This document shows positions 45,197 through 54,070 of a stretch of DNA of 64,000 nucleotides, piece by piece. Under the pieces are notes generated by a model that saw only the letters and a list, made by a program, of their open reading frames with translations, did no database searches and was not told the origin of the DNA. The DNA is taken from contig NZ_CAMTTF010000002.1 of the NCBI RefSeq assembly GCF_947077765.1, forward strand, positions 310,001 to 374,000, written 5' to 3'. Origin of the DNA: Salinibacter grassmerensis (lineage in GTDB: Bacteria > Bacteroidota > Rhodothermia > Rhodothermales > Salinibacteraceae). Every line of letters starts with the position of its first letter. Positions within the stretch are counted from its first letter, which is position 1. The position numbers and the translations under genes were made by a program.

Positions 45197-46216
45197 CTAG
45201 TGGTCCATCGTGAGGACCGCGCGGAAGCGGGCCTCATTGTTGATCATGCGGTCGTAGGCAGCGCCGGCCTCCCCCAGGGAGAAGGTCTCGATCTCGGGCA
45301 GCGCCCCGGCCTGCGCGCTGAACGCGAGTGTCTGCTCCGAGTCCTGTGCGTCGCCGCTGGGCCAGCCGGAGATCGACTTGCGGCCCTGAATGAGCGCCAT
45401 CGGCGCTACCTCCACCGCTTCTCCCGTCGCGGCCACGATCACGAGGTCCCCGTCGCGGCCGAGCCCGCCGACAACCGACGTGATGGCGTCCACGTTCGGC
45501 GCGGTGGCCAGGATGAGATCGGCCCCGCCCCGACCCTGGAGTGCCTCGGCCGGATCGGTGCTCGACACGTCCACAAAGTGGGAGGCCCCGAGGTCGTGGG
45601 CCAGCTCCTCCTTGTCGGCACTCGTGGAGAGGGCGACCACCTCTAGCCCCATCGCCGCGGCGTACTGCACGCCTAGGTGGCCCAGTCCACCGATGCCCTG
45701 TACGGCGACAAGATCGCCCGGCTGGAGGTCGTGGTTGCGGAGTGCGTTGAAGGTGGTGATGCCGGCGCAGAGCAGGGGCGCGGCGTCCTCGGCGGCCAGG
45801 TCCCCTGGCATCTTCGCCACGGCCTCGGCGGGAGCAGTCATGTACTCGGCGTAGCCGCCGTCGTAATGGATGCCGGTGACGAGGCCATTTTCGCAGTTGA
45901 CGAAGTCGCCCTCACGGCAGGCGTCACAGGTGAAGCAGTGGCCGCCGTGCCAGCCGACCCCCACGCGGTCGCCCTCCGACCACTGGGTGACGTCCGCCCC
46001 CACGGCGTCGACCACCCCGGCGACCTCGTGGCCGGGCACGCGAGGGTACTCAAGGCCGGGAAACGTGCCTTCCTTCACGAACGCGTCGCTGTGACAGATG
46101 CCACACGCCTCCACCCGAATACGCACCTCGTGGTCGTCAGGATCGGGCACAGGGAGGTCAACGATTTCGAAATCGGCGCCCGCACTGGGAACCCGGGCGG
46201 CTTGCATGGTCGACAT
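45197..46216 (-). CDS. Zinc-dependent alcohol dehydrogenase
   Basis: A 339-residue medium-chain dehydrogenase. The catalytic-zinc ligands are Cys38 (ACGICHSD), His63 (GHE) and Cys150 (LLCAG). Structural zinc: Cys94, 97, 100 and 108 (HCFTCDACREGDFVNC). The NAD(P) loop is GIGGLGHLGVQYAA. The set matches AdhA/AdhP-type enzymes that interconvert primary alcohols and aldehydes. It stands between the convergent MFS gene and the divergent DUF2207 gene. Two starts (MST and MQA) are three codons apart; the first is used. Confidence 0.93.
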   Translation of the reverse strand: MSTMQAARVPSAGADFEIVDLPVPDPDDHEVRIRVEACGICHSDAFVKEGTFPGLEYPRVPGHEVAGVVDAVGADVTQWSEGDRVGVGWHGGHCFTCDACREGDFVNCENGLVTGIHYDGGYAEYMTAPAEAVAKMPGDLAAEDAAPLLCAGITTFNALRNHDLQPGDLVAVQGIGGLGHLGVQYAAAMGLEVVALSTSADKEELAHDLGASHFVDVSSTDPAEALQGRGGADLILATAPNVDAITSVVGGLGRDGDLVIVAATGEAVEVAPMALIQGRKSISGWPSGDAQDSEQTLAFSAQAGALPEIETFSLGEAGAAYDRMINNEARFRAVLTMDH

Positions 46217-46441
46217 GAGAGCAGAAGGGGTTGGTACGTAGGCGATGCGGAAGGATATCTCAGACGAGATACTGCCCTAGGAGACACCCAAAAGTCCAAC
46301 TGACGGTACCGATCGAACCTCGCTGCGTTTCCAAATGAGAAATGCACAGCGCGAAGCCTCATCGGATTGTCAAGGGGGGCGCAGTGCTGTAACGTCTGGG
46401 AAGAGAGGTTCGTAGAGAGATAAGAGTTCGCTCACAGATCC

Positions 46442-48085
46442 ATGGCCCTCATGTCCGACTCCGTTCTTCGCATTTTGGTTTTCGCATTGCTTCTTGCCGC
46501 CGGTCCCGCCGCGGCTCAAGAACAGCAGTACGCATTGTCGAAGACGGACATCACTGTCCATGTGCGGCCCGATGGCGGCTACGAGGTTGAGGAGTCGATC
46601 ACGTACGACTTTCAAAAGGGATCTTTTTCGCGGGCGTACCGATCGGTGGTGCGGGAAGATGCGGGTGCCCTGCGGGCCGTGGAGGTGACCAGTCCGGAGA
46701 CGTCCGTCGACTCGATCCGGGTGAGGGAGACAGAGGGTGTGCGTCAGGTCTGGTGGTCGTTCCCGGACCGCTCTGCGCCGGCCCGGTTCGATGTTCAGTA
46801 CGTCCTGGAGAAGGCGCTCTACGAACGCGGTGACCGCAACGTAGTCCAGCTTGACGTGATGGCCGACGGGGCCGTCGTGCCCACCCGAAACGTAGAGGTA
46901 GAGGTGATTCTGCCGACGGCCTTCGACCTGCAGCGAGACGACGTCACGTTCAGCCCGGACGCAGGAACGGTGCGACGAGAGGCCGGCCGGATTGTGGCGT
47001 CGGTCCACCGAGACCTTGTAGGGGAAGGAGAAGACTTATCGGTCGAGATGTCGTTTCCCGAGCAGGTGGCCGGCGAGTATCTGCCGACGGCCACAGATCT
47101 GCTCTTCGGGCTGTTTCTCGTGGTCGTGGGCGGTGCCGCAGGAGGCGTAGCTTCGTGGCGCTGGCGCGGCCCGCGTCCGGAGGCAACGGCCCGCCGCCCG
47201 CCCGCTGACCTCGACCGGCCGACGGCCGTGGCGCTACTCGGGAATCGGGACGGACAGGCATTCCTCGCAACGCTGTTCGATCTTGCTCGGCGCGGTCACG
47301 TCACCCTCCGCCACGACCAGGAGGATAAGCTCGTCGGGGCCACTGACGTGGTCCGTCTGGAGACGCACCCCACCCCGGACGACCTCTCGGACTTCGAGCG
47401 TCGCTTCGTGGACGAGCTCGGGGAATACGAGACCCTCGACGACTTCTGGTCGGACACCAGATCATTCCGCCGCGACGTCCTGCGTGACGTTCGGGACGCG
47501 CTGTTCGAGCGTGGATGGATGGAGAATCATACCACGCGTTCCGGGCTGCTTTTGGGTGGGGCCCTCGTGGCGCTTCTCGGCGGGTTCGCCGCCGTCATTA
47601 CGGGTGGCAGCGCCCTCCGCCTCTACCTCCTCTCCGCAGGAATGGGCGTAGGACTAGGGGGGGTCATCGCTGCGGTGCGCCGTTACACCTGGACCGAAGA
47701 CGGCGCGCGCCGGGCCGCGGCCCTCCGCGGATACCTCGACTACGAGAAGTCCAACATTGAGCGGCTTCGGGATACAAGCCCGGCGCAAGCCGCCGAACGG
47801 CTCGTGGACGTGCTCCCGTGGCTACTCCTTCACGACGAGGTATCGAGGGCCTGGATTGAGAAGACAAAAGAGGCGCTCGATGCGGCGGATGAGGTGCCGG
47901 AACTCCCGGATGGGTTCGTCAGCCTCGTGGGTCCGGAGGAGACGGCGAGCGCTCCTGCCACGGCCTTCTTGCCGGTCGTGACGGTGATGGGGGCGGTCGA
48001 GTCGTCGTCGGCCGGGGCGGCTGGGGCCGCCGGGGCCGGGGGAGCAGCGGGGGGCGGTGGGGCCGGTGCCGCGGGCGCTGCGTGA
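46442..48085 (+). CDS. DUF2207 membrane protein
   Basis: A 547-residue protein with a signal peptide ending AAAQ. An extracytoplasmic beta-sandwich follows (ITVHVRPDGGYEVEESITYDF, RSVVREDAG), then a first membrane span (DLLFGLFLVVVGGAAGGVA), a winged-type cytosolic part with FLATLFDLARRGHVTLR, two further spans (GLLLGGALVALLGGFAAV, LYLLSAGMGVGLGGVIAAV) and a C-terminal Gly/Ala run. The order is that of DUF2207 proteins, found widely and without known function. The low-complexity Gly/Ala tail is a common family end. Confidence 0.85.
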   Translation: MALMSDSVLRILVFALLLAAGPAAAQEQQYALSKTDITVHVRPDGGYEVEESITYDFQKGSFSRAYRSVVREDAGALRAVEVTSPETSVDSIRVRETEGVRQVWWSFPDRSAPARFDVQYVLEKALYERGDRNVVQLDVMADGAVVPTRNVEVEVILPTAFDLQRDDVTFSPDAGTVRREAGRIVASVHRDLVGEGEDLSVEMSFPEQVAGEYLPTATDLLFGLFLVVVGGAAGGVASWRWRGPRPEATARRPPADLDRPTAVALLGNRDGQAFLATLFDLARRGHVTLRHDQEDKLVGATDVVRLETHPTPDDLSDFERRFVDELGEYETLDDFWSDTRSFRRDVLRDVRDALFERGWMENHTTRSGLLLGGALVALLGGFAAVITGGSALRLYLLSAGMGVGLGGVIAAVRRYTWTEDGARRAAALRGYLDYEKSNIERLRDTSPAQAAERLVDVLPWLLLHDEVSRAWIEKTKEALDAADEVPELPDGFVSLVGPEETASAPATAFLPVVTVMGAVESSSAGAAGAAGAGGAAGGGGAGAAGAA

Positions 48086-48181
48086 CGAGGCACGGGGGAC
48101 TTCCGGGCGCGTCGTCCCCAATCGGGTCCTGTCGTCCCTTTCCGACGCCCTCTTTCCCACAGTCTTTCCGGAACGCGTATA

Positions 48182-48197
48182 CTTACATGTATGTAAG
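48182..48197. promoter_or_regulatory. Inverted repeat, likely TetR operator
   Basis: CTTACAT-GT-ATGTAAG, two perfect 7-base arms with a two-base spacer, 82 bases before the TetR-family start. TACAT/ATGTA half-sites are typical of AcrR-like TetR operators, so autoregulation is a good guess. Not verified by a second site. Confidence 0.6.
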
Positions 48198-48279
48198 CAC
48201 TGCGCGTTACGATAAAACAAGCGATGCCTCGCGGTGTCCCCGTGCAGTGCTTCTCCACACGAGTAATGATGCCTCATCA

Positions 48280-48903
48280 ATGAGTGAAACACGACACCAA
48301 ATTTTGAAGGAGGCTGAGAAACAGCTAATCGAGGGAGGGTACTCGAGGCTCAATTTCGGCGACATCGCCGAGACGCTCAACGTGACACGCCAGACGGTCT
48401 ACCACCACTTTGGAGATAAACACGATCTGGCAGAGGCTGCACTCAACCACTACCGGCGTGAGGACATGCGCTTTCTACATGAGCACGCCCGGCGGCACGC
48501 CAAAAATTTCCCGGCGCTATTCCGCACGGTCCTGCGAGGACTCCGGAGTGACCTCTCCGACCACAACTTCCGCGGGTTCTGTGCCTGCGTCGAGGTTGGC
48601 ACGCAAGCCGAGGTGTCCCCAAGCGACCTCCGCGAGGACGCGGATGCTCACCAGCGGGAGACGCTGAGTCTGTACGCCGAACTGATTCGCAATTCCCAGG
48701 AGGCCGGAACCATTCGCTCCGATTTGGAGGCCGAGCGTCTGGCCCGTGAGGCGCTGGCCCTTCAGATGGGAATTGGGCAAATGATGCGCATCATTGAGAC
48801 CGAACGCCCGGTAGATTCTTCCGCCCGCGGCCTGGCCGAGCAATGGTTGGCCCGGATTGAAGGCCCTGACGCTTCGTCCGAATCCTCGGAAACCGATGCG
48901 TAG
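48280..48903 (+). CDS. TetR-family transcriptional regulator
   Basis: A 207-residue regulator. The N-terminal helix-turn-helix is ILKEAEKQLIEGGYSRLNFGDIAETLNVTRQTVYHHFGDK. The C-terminal helical ligand domain holds FRGFCACVEVGTQAEVSP, a variant of the YesF-type family. The ATG at 48280 gives the normal short N-terminus; the frame upstream to 48082 is unlike the family. An inverted repeat lies 82 bases upstream. Targets are unknown; the downstream lipoprotein gene is the nearest candidate. Confidence 0.9.
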   Translation: MSETRHQILKEAEKQLIEGGYSRLNFGDIAETLNVTRQTVYHHFGDKHDLAEAALNHYRREDMRFLHEHARRHAKNFPALFRTVLRGLRSDLSDHNFRGFCACVEVGTQAEVSPSDLREDADAHQRETLSLYAELIRNSQEAGTIRSDLEAERLAREALALQMGIGQMMRIIETERPVDSSARGLAEQWLARIEGPDASSESSETDA

Positions 48904-48979
48904 CGCCTCTCTCGCCGTCCCCCCCTGATCCAGAACGCACCGCCCCTACTCGTCTCTCCCCCAAAGATCGACGCCGCCG

Positions 48980-50119
48980 ATGACTTCTCGTCCCTCCCGA
49001 CTCGTCTCGTACTTCAGCGTGCTTCTTGTACTCGCCGTCCTGATGGGCTGCGTGGATGAGGGCGCGCAGGACGCATCGCCATCTTCATCGGCCCCCGAGC
49101 AGCCGGAGCTGCAGACTGTTGCGGCCAGTGACGGGGTACAGCTCACGGGTCTCACCGTCACGGAGGACGAACGGACCTTCGTGAGTTTTCCGCGCTGGCG
49201 CGACATTCCCTACTCGGTGGCGGAGGTCACGAGCGACGGCCGGTTCGTGCCATACCCCGGCGACGCGTGGAACGGCTGGACGGCCGGAGCAGGAGACACG
49301 ACGTTCGTGGCCGTCCAAAGCGTGGTGGCGGCCGATGGGGCCCTGTGGGTGCTCGATCCAGCCTCGCCCCAAATGGCGGGGGTCGTAGACAGCGGCGCCA
49401 AACTGGTCAAGATTGACCTGGAGACCGACCGGGTCGAGCGCATCTACCGGCTGGATTCCGACGTGGCGCCGGAGGGAAGCTACATGAACGACGTTCGCAT
49501 TGACAGCGAACACCAGTACGCCTACGTGACCGACTCCGGCCTCGGCGCGCTGGTGGCGATTGACCTGGACACCGGGGCGCATCACCGGGTCCTCGACGAG
49601 CACGCGTCGACGAAGGCCGAGGACCTAGTGCTGGAGATCGGGGGCGAGCCGCTTCGGTTCACCGACGGCAGCGCACCGGCGATTCACGCCGACGGCATTG
49701 CCCTGGACGCGGAGGCCGACTCGCTCTACTACCACGCCCTGACGGGCTACCACCTATACCGGATGCCCACGGAGGTGCTACGCGACCCGAGCCTGGAGCC
49801 GAGCGACCATCGTGCAGCCGTGACGGACCTTGGGGCCACTCCGGCGCCGGACGGCATGCTGTTCGGCCCGGACGAACGCCTGTACATGGCGGACCTCGAA
49901 CACAACGCGGTGGTGTATCGCCGGCCGGGCGGGGCGGTCGACACGCTTATTCGGGACCCGGACATTCGGTGGGCGGATACCTTCAGCTTTGGGCCCGACG
50001 GGGCGCTGTACTTCACGGATTCCCGCCTTCAGGAGACGGAGTGGTTCGCAGAGGGCGCGGACGTGAGCGAGATGCAGTTTCCGATTTACCGAGTTGCGGC
50101 CTCCCGGCAGGCTGAGTGA
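48980..50119 (+). CDS. Yellow/MRJP-like lipoprotein
   Basis: A 379-residue protein with a lipoprotein signal (VLAVLMGC, Cys24). The rest is a six-bladed beta-propeller of the major-royal-jelly/yellow family: TVTEDERTFVSFPRWRDIPYSV, VAADGALWVLDPASPQM, YAYVTDSGLGALVAIDLDTG, and IHADGIALDAEADSLYYHALTGYHLYR. Bacterial members are secreted or tethered and have unknown substrates; some relate to lactonase folds. Only 76 bases follow the TetR stop, so it may be under that regulator. Confidence 0.85.
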   Translation: MTSRPSRLVSYFSVLLVLAVLMGCVDEGAQDASPSSSAPEQPELQTVAASDGVQLTGLTVTEDERTFVSFPRWRDIPYSVAEVTSDGRFVPYPGDAWNGWTAGAGDTTFVAVQSVVAADGALWVLDPASPQMAGVVDSGAKLVKIDLETDRVERIYRLDSDVAPEGSYMNDVRIDSEHQYAYVTDSGLGALVAIDLDTGAHHRVLDEHASTKAEDLVLEIGGEPLRFTDGSAPAIHADGIALDAEADSLYYHALTGYHLYRMPTEVLRDPSLEPSDHRAAVTDLGATPAPDGMLFGPDERLYMADLEHNAVVYRRPGGAVDTLIRDPDIRWADTFSFGPDGALYFTDSRLQETEWFAEGADVSEMQFPIYRVAASRQAE

Positions 50120-50196
50120 AGAATGACGGGTCGTGAAGGAGGCTACGGGTCTACTGTGGCCGGGGCGCCGCGAGAGCGGAATGGTGCGCTGCGGGG

Positions 50197-50415
50197 TCAA
50201 TCTCGTCCCAGCACAGCCCGGGCCGCGTCCGCCTTATCGGCGGGCACCTTTACCTGAACGCCCCCCTCGGTAGCGTCGAACATGGTGGAGAGGCCGGACT
50301 GATCCGCGTTCGCGAGCATGCAGGGAATGTCGGCGTCCTCCAACCTGGTTTTGGCGAGATGGGCGCCGCCCTGCATGTCGTAGCGGGCGACGGTGACGAG
50401 GGACGTGTCCGACAC
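50197..50415 (-). CDS. DUF2007 small protein
   Basis: A 72-residue protein matching the DUF2007 signature: LVTVARYDMQGGAHLAKTRL, then an IPCMLAN helix-strand and GVQVKVPADKADAARAVL. It is predicted to be a PII-like alpha-beta fold that may act as an accessory signalling protein. 42 bases downstream of ribE on the same strand, perhaps in its transcription unit. Function unknown. Confidence 0.8.
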   Translation of the reverse strand: MSDTSLVTVARYDMQGGAHLAKTRLEDADIPCMLANADQSGLSTMFDATEGGVQVKVPADKADAARAVLGRD

Positions 50416-50457
50416 GGCACACAGAAGGAGGTGTAGGAGGAGGGAAATGCGTGGAGG

Positions 50458-51111
50458 CTAGTCTTCCATCCACGTCTTTGCCAGTGCCTCCGGGTCGGGC
50501 GTCTCACCGCTCGCGGTAAAGCTACGGGCCACGTACTTTCCGATCAGATCGAACTCTAGGTTGACCGCCGCCCCTTCCGTCCACGTCTCCGCCACGTTCG
50601 TGACCTCGTGGGTGTGCGGAATGATCGCGACGGTCAGCGTGTCCTCGTCGAGGCGGGCCACCGTGAGGCTGATGCCGTCTACGGAGACGGAGCCGACCGG
50701 GATCAAGTACGCGGCGTACTGCGGGTCAAACTGAATCGTGTAGAGCCAGTCGGTCTCCTCCCGCTCCACGTTCGTGATGGTGCCGGTGGCGTCGACGTGG
50801 CCCTGCACGAAGTGGCCGTCGAGCCGATCGCCGGCCTGCAGGGCCCGCTCCAGATTGACCGGGGCGCCCGCCTCCAAGTCGCTGAAGGTCGTCTTGCGCA
50901 GGGTCTCCTCAATGCTGTCGACGGCGAAGGTGGAGGCGTCCGGGTCAACGTCGACGACGGTCTGGCACGCGCCGTCGATCGACACGCTCTGATCCACGTG
51001 CAGCTCGGGGGCGATGTCGGTTTCGATCGTAAGCCGCTTGCCCGCGCGGTCGCTGCCGAGGGACTCGACTGCCGCGAGGGTGCCCACGTCTTCGATAATG
51101 CCGGTAAACAT
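50458..51111 (-). CDS. ribE: Riboflavin synthase (alpha chain)
   Basis: A 217-residue trimeric enzyme that dismutates two 6,7-dimethyl-8-ribityllumazines into riboflavin. It shows the start signature MFTGIIEDVG, and two similar lumazine-binding halves: DGACQTVVDVD and TFAVDSIEETLRKTTF in the first, and GSVSVDGISLTV and AIIPHTHEVTN in the second, with GHFVQGHVDATG between. The ATG at 51111 is fixed by the MFTGII opening. Follows ribD by 61 bases. Confidence 0.95.
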   Translation of the reverse strand: MFTGIIEDVGTLAAVESLGSDRAGKRLTIETDIAPELHVDQSVSIDGACQTVVDVDPDASTFAVDSIEETLRKTTFSDLEAGAPVNLERALQAGDRLDGHFVQGHVDATGTITNVEREETDWLYTIQFDPQYAAYLIPVGSVSVDGISLTVARLDEDTLTVAIIPHTHEVTNVAETWTEGAAVNLEFDLIGKYVARSFTASGETPDPEALAKTWMED

Positions 51112-51172
51112 TTCGTTGAGAGGGGTTGGGAAAAATAACCTCTGAGCCAGAGGATGTGAGCAAGTGAGGGAC

Positions 51173-52366
51173 CTACACGGCCCGCCGGTAGCCGCGCAGA
51201 AGCATGTCCCTCCCCACGGTTTGCCACTCCTGCTCGGCGAACGTGAGGGCCTCGTCCATCTCCGTGATGCCAAGGTCGCGGAGCACGGGCCGTCCGTCGC
51301 CCAGAACCTTCGGGGCCACGAAGCAGAAGAAGCGGTCCACGAGGTCCTGTTGGAAGAGGGCGGTGGCGAGGCCGGGCCCGGCTTCCACGAGGAGCGACTG
51401 GAGGGGCTCCGCGTCGCGACCGGCGTCGGTGCCAAGGCGCTGGAGGAGGGCGTGGAGGTTGAGGTGGCCGCCGTCCGTCTCGGGAGTGTGCAAGAGCGTC
51501 CCCCCACGGTCGGTCAGTGCGTCGGCGTAATCGGGGCGGGGGCGGTCGTCGCCCATGACGGCGACCGTGTCGCTGGCGTGGGCGTCGGTGAAGAGGGTCC
51601 GGTCGGGAGAGAGCGTGCCCGTTCGGTCGAGGACGATCCGGAGCGGCTGGGGCCCGTCCACGTGACGCACCGTGAGGCGGGGGTCGTCGCTCGCAGCGGT
51701 GCCGCGGCCCACGAAAACCCCGTCCAGTTCAGCCCTCCACTCGTGCACGAGAGTGCGCGCATCCTCGCTCGTGATCCACTGGCTGTCGCCCGTGCGGGTG
51801 GCAATGCGCCCGTCCAGCGTCTGGGCCGTCTTGAGCGTGACGAGCGGCCGTCCGGTCTCGACGTGGTGAAAGAAGGCCTCGTTGAGGCGACGGCAGGCGT
51901 GCTCGTGGACCCCTACCTCTACCTCCACCCCCTGCCCCCGCAACTGCCGAATGCCACGGCCCTGGGCCTGCGGAAACGGGTCCACCGTTCCCACCACGAC
52001 GCGCGGGACTCCCTTTTCAACGACTAGGTCAGTGCAGGGCGGCGTCTTCCCGTGGTGGCGACAGGGCTCGAGGTTGACGTAGAGGGTGGCGTTCCGAAGA
52101 GCGGCGGGGCTGTGTTGCTGCTCGGCCGCCTGCAGGGCGCGGGCCTCGGCGTGGGGCCCGCCGTAGGTCCGGTGTGCGCCTTCGCCCAGTACGGTCCCGT
52201 CCGGGGCCACCAGGACGGCGCCGACCATGGGGTTTGGGCTCACCGCGCCCGCTCCCTTGCGGGCCAGGTCCAGGCATCGTTCCATCCAGGGCACGTGTCC
52301 AGTGTCGTCCACAGGCGGAACGCTTCCTTGGTGTAAATCGGGGGCGGCGAGTCCGTCGGTTGCCAT
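51173..52366 (-). CDS. ribD: Bifunctional riboflavin deaminase/reductase RibD
   Basis: A 397-residue two-domain enzyme of riboflavin synthesis. The N-terminal deaminase has zinc ligands His72-Glu74 (GGPHAEARAL), Cys102 (EPCRHHGKTPPC) and Cys111. The C-terminal reductase carries TLKTAQTLDGRIATRTGDSQWI, GRGTAASDDPRLTVR, VEAGPGLATALF and FFCFVAPKVLGDG. No FMN riboswitch pattern was seen in the 5' region on this strand. ribE follows after 61 bases; other rib genes must be elsewhere. Confidence 0.95.
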   Translation of the reverse strand: MATDGLAAPDLHQGSVPPVDDTGHVPWMERCLDLARKGAGAVSPNPMVGAVLVAPDGTVLGEGAHRTYGGPHAEARALQAAEQQHSPAALRNATLYVNLEPCRHHGKTPPCTDLVVEKGVPRVVVGTVDPFPQAQGRGIRQLRGQGVEVEVGVHEHACRRLNEAFFHHVETGRPLVTLKTAQTLDGRIATRTGDSQWITSEDARTLVHEWRAELDGVFVGRGTAASDDPRLTVRHVDGPQPLRIVLDRTGTLSPDRTLFTDAHASDTVAVMGDDRPRPDYADALTDRGGTLLHTPETDGGHLNLHALLQRLGTDAGRDAEPLQSLLVEAGPGLATALFQQDLVDRFFCFVAPKVLGDGRPVLRDLGITEMDEALTFAEQEWQTVGRDMLLRGYRRAV

Positions 52367-53012
52367 TTGTCGAAATAGAACTTGGATTCAGAACGGGCCT
52401 CCTGCTGAGGAAGGACGAATCGGCGGAGCTCCTCATCAGGGGCCCCAAACCGCCGCCACGAGCCGATCCACATCGTGAAGGGGGAAAGAAGCCCGAGCCG
52501 TGTCTGTTGCAGGTCGATCCTGGGACACAGACAGCACGGGGACTTCCGAGTACCCACTACAGGACCCCGGCGGCACGGCGCGGTGCCCTACCTGCCACGG
52601 CGGTGGTCCGTTCCGCTACGACCAGGGCATCGGCCGACACGCCTTTCCCCCCACGACCGACCGGCAACATCGAACAGCGGCGCTACGCCGCTAGGATTCC
52701 CACCGGGCGGGACGGTTTTTCAGAAATACGGACACCTCGTAGAAATATTTGAGGATGTTGATAAGGTCGGCCCAGAGGAGAACGATGGTTATCTTGTTGG
52801 CATCGCTTGGTTTTAGTCTTTATGCACAACAGAGTGGCACGATGCCGGTCGAAACAGATTCACGAGATTCTACCCCTGTATGCATTCAGATCGCACGCGG
52901 AATGTCGTCCGTGTTGTGTCCATGTGCTCGCAGGATCTGCTTTGAACCAAACGCCCTCGGCCCGGCATAGGCTCCCTCTCGTTGCTTACGTTTTATCAAT
53001 CTCGCCTGTACG
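52367..53012. other. Intergenic stretch with a possible gene fragment
   Basis: About 650 bases between ribD and the acyltransferase. Its far part (52720-53000) is clearly AT-richer than the surroundings. A forward frame reads TVFQKYGHLVEIFEDVDKVG to VGIAWF at 52710-52816, which looks protein-like but has no sound start and no family I recognise. A nearby CPTCHGGG string (about 52586) is isolated and not supported as a zinc ribbon. Presumed remnants or chance. Confidence 0.35.
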
Positions 53013-53903
53013 ATGCGTTCGGTGCTCACGTCCATTTGGGTGTGGTTTGCCATCGGGACCCTGATTGTCCTCTGGGTGCCCGTCATGCTTGTGGCGCGCG
53101 TTGTGGATCGTGACCCGGCGCACTACTACACAGGATATACTCTCCGCATCGTAGGGCGCCTGTTTACCTACGTAAATCCCTTTTGGGACGTCACCCTCGA
53201 AGGGCCGTTCCCGGAAAATCCGCGGCGTCCCTACGTTGTGGTGTGCAATCACTTCTCGCAGGCCGACCCCCCCATCATTTCCCGTGTGCCCTGGGAGATG
53301 AAGTGGGTGGCGAAGAAACAGCTCTTTGACCTGCCGGTGGCCGGGTGGCTGCTGCACCTAAGCGGCGACATCTCGGTCGACCGGCGGCGCAAGAAGAGTC
53401 GGGCACAGGTGCTCACGACGGCCCGTGACTACATTGCGAAGCAGTGCAGCGTCATGTTCTTCCCGGAGGGCACACGCTCCCGCGACGGTCGTGTGCACCG
53501 GTTCTCCGACGGGGCCTTCCGGCTCGCCATCGAGGAAGGGGTGCCGATTCTGCCCCTTGCCATCGATGGCACCCACGAGGCGTTGCCCAAGAATTCGATC
53601 TGGTTTGAGCCCGATCCGGAGCCGATCCGCGTGCGGGTACTAGAGCCGGTGGAGACCGACGGGTATTCGCCGGATCAGGCCCGGGCCCTGCAGCGGCACG
53701 TGCGGGCCCGCATCGTGCGACAGGTCGCGGACTGGCGCGGAGCCGATCTCGACACGGTCGACGGACGTAACGGGACGGACGCCGCCGCCGTCCGGTGGAT
53801 CGACGATGGCCCAGACCCCTCGGCCGAACCCGTGGAGAAGTCCTCTGGTGAAGCGTCCGTCAAACCCTCCAGTCCATCCGGCGCGTCGGAACCGGGCCGC
53901 TAG
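53013..53903 (+). CDS. 1-acyl-sn-glycerol-3-phosphate acyltransferase (PlsC family)
   Basis: A 296-residue membrane enzyme that esterifies lysophosphatidate or a related lipid. One N-terminal membrane segment (VWFAIGTLIVLWVPVML) leads to the acyltransferase core with NHFSQAD (block I HxxxxD), VDRRRKKS, FFPEGTRSRDG (block III) and VPILPLAID (block IV). The C-terminus (about 240-296) is a low-complexity acidic tail. The start gives the membrane segment directly. tRNA-Gln lies just after it. Confidence 0.9.
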   Translation: MRSVLTSIWVWFAIGTLIVLWVPVMLVARVVDRDPAHYYTGYTLRIVGRLFTYVNPFWDVTLEGPFPENPRRPYVVVCNHFSQADPPIISRVPWEMKWVAKKQLFDLPVAGWLLHLSGDISVDRRRKKSRAQVLTTARDYIAKQCSVMFFPEGTRSRDGRVHRFSDGAFRLAIEEGVPILPLAIDGTHEALPKNSIWFEPDPEPIRVRVLEPVETDGYSPDQARALQRHVRARIVRQVADWRGADLDTVDGRNGTDAAAVRWIDDGPDPSAEPVEKSSGEASVKPSSPSGASEPGR

Positions 53904-53948
53904 AGGACTCATTCTGTGTACTGCTTTATGTAAAGCTTAGAACCCGTC

Positions 53949-54021
53949 TGCCCAGTAGCTCAATCGGCAGAGCGTCCGGCTCTGGACCGGGAGGCTGGTG
54001 GTTCGAATCCACCCTGGGCAA
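53949..54021 (+). tRNA. tRNA-Gln (anticodon CTG)
   Basis: A 73-nt cloverleaf starting TGCCCAGTAGCTCAATCGG. The anticodon stem TCCGG/CCGGG encloses CTCTGGA, giving anticodon CTG, which reads CAG. T-arm GGTGG-TTCGAAT-CCACC; acceptor strand CTGGGCA then discriminator A. No CCA is encoded. Followed directly by a strong terminator. Confidence 0.93.
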
Positions 54022-54037
54022 CTGATTGCATTTCCTT

Positions 54038-54070
54038 CCCCTGCGGTGCCGCCGGCGCCGCAGGGGTTTT
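54038..54070 (+). terminator. Intrinsic terminator after tRNA-Gln
   Basis: A perfect nine-base stem CCCCTGCGG (54038-54046) / CCGCAGGGG (54058-54066) followed by TTTT. It lies 16 bases past the tRNA end. Confidence 0.92.

Noticed and set aside
52367-52560. Possible FMN riboswitch ahead of ribD
   Set aside because: None of the conserved RFN-element segments could be seen on the minus strand.
52500-52694. Small frame with a CPTCHGGG string
   Set aside because: No second zinc-ligand pair, no start context, no conserved pattern.
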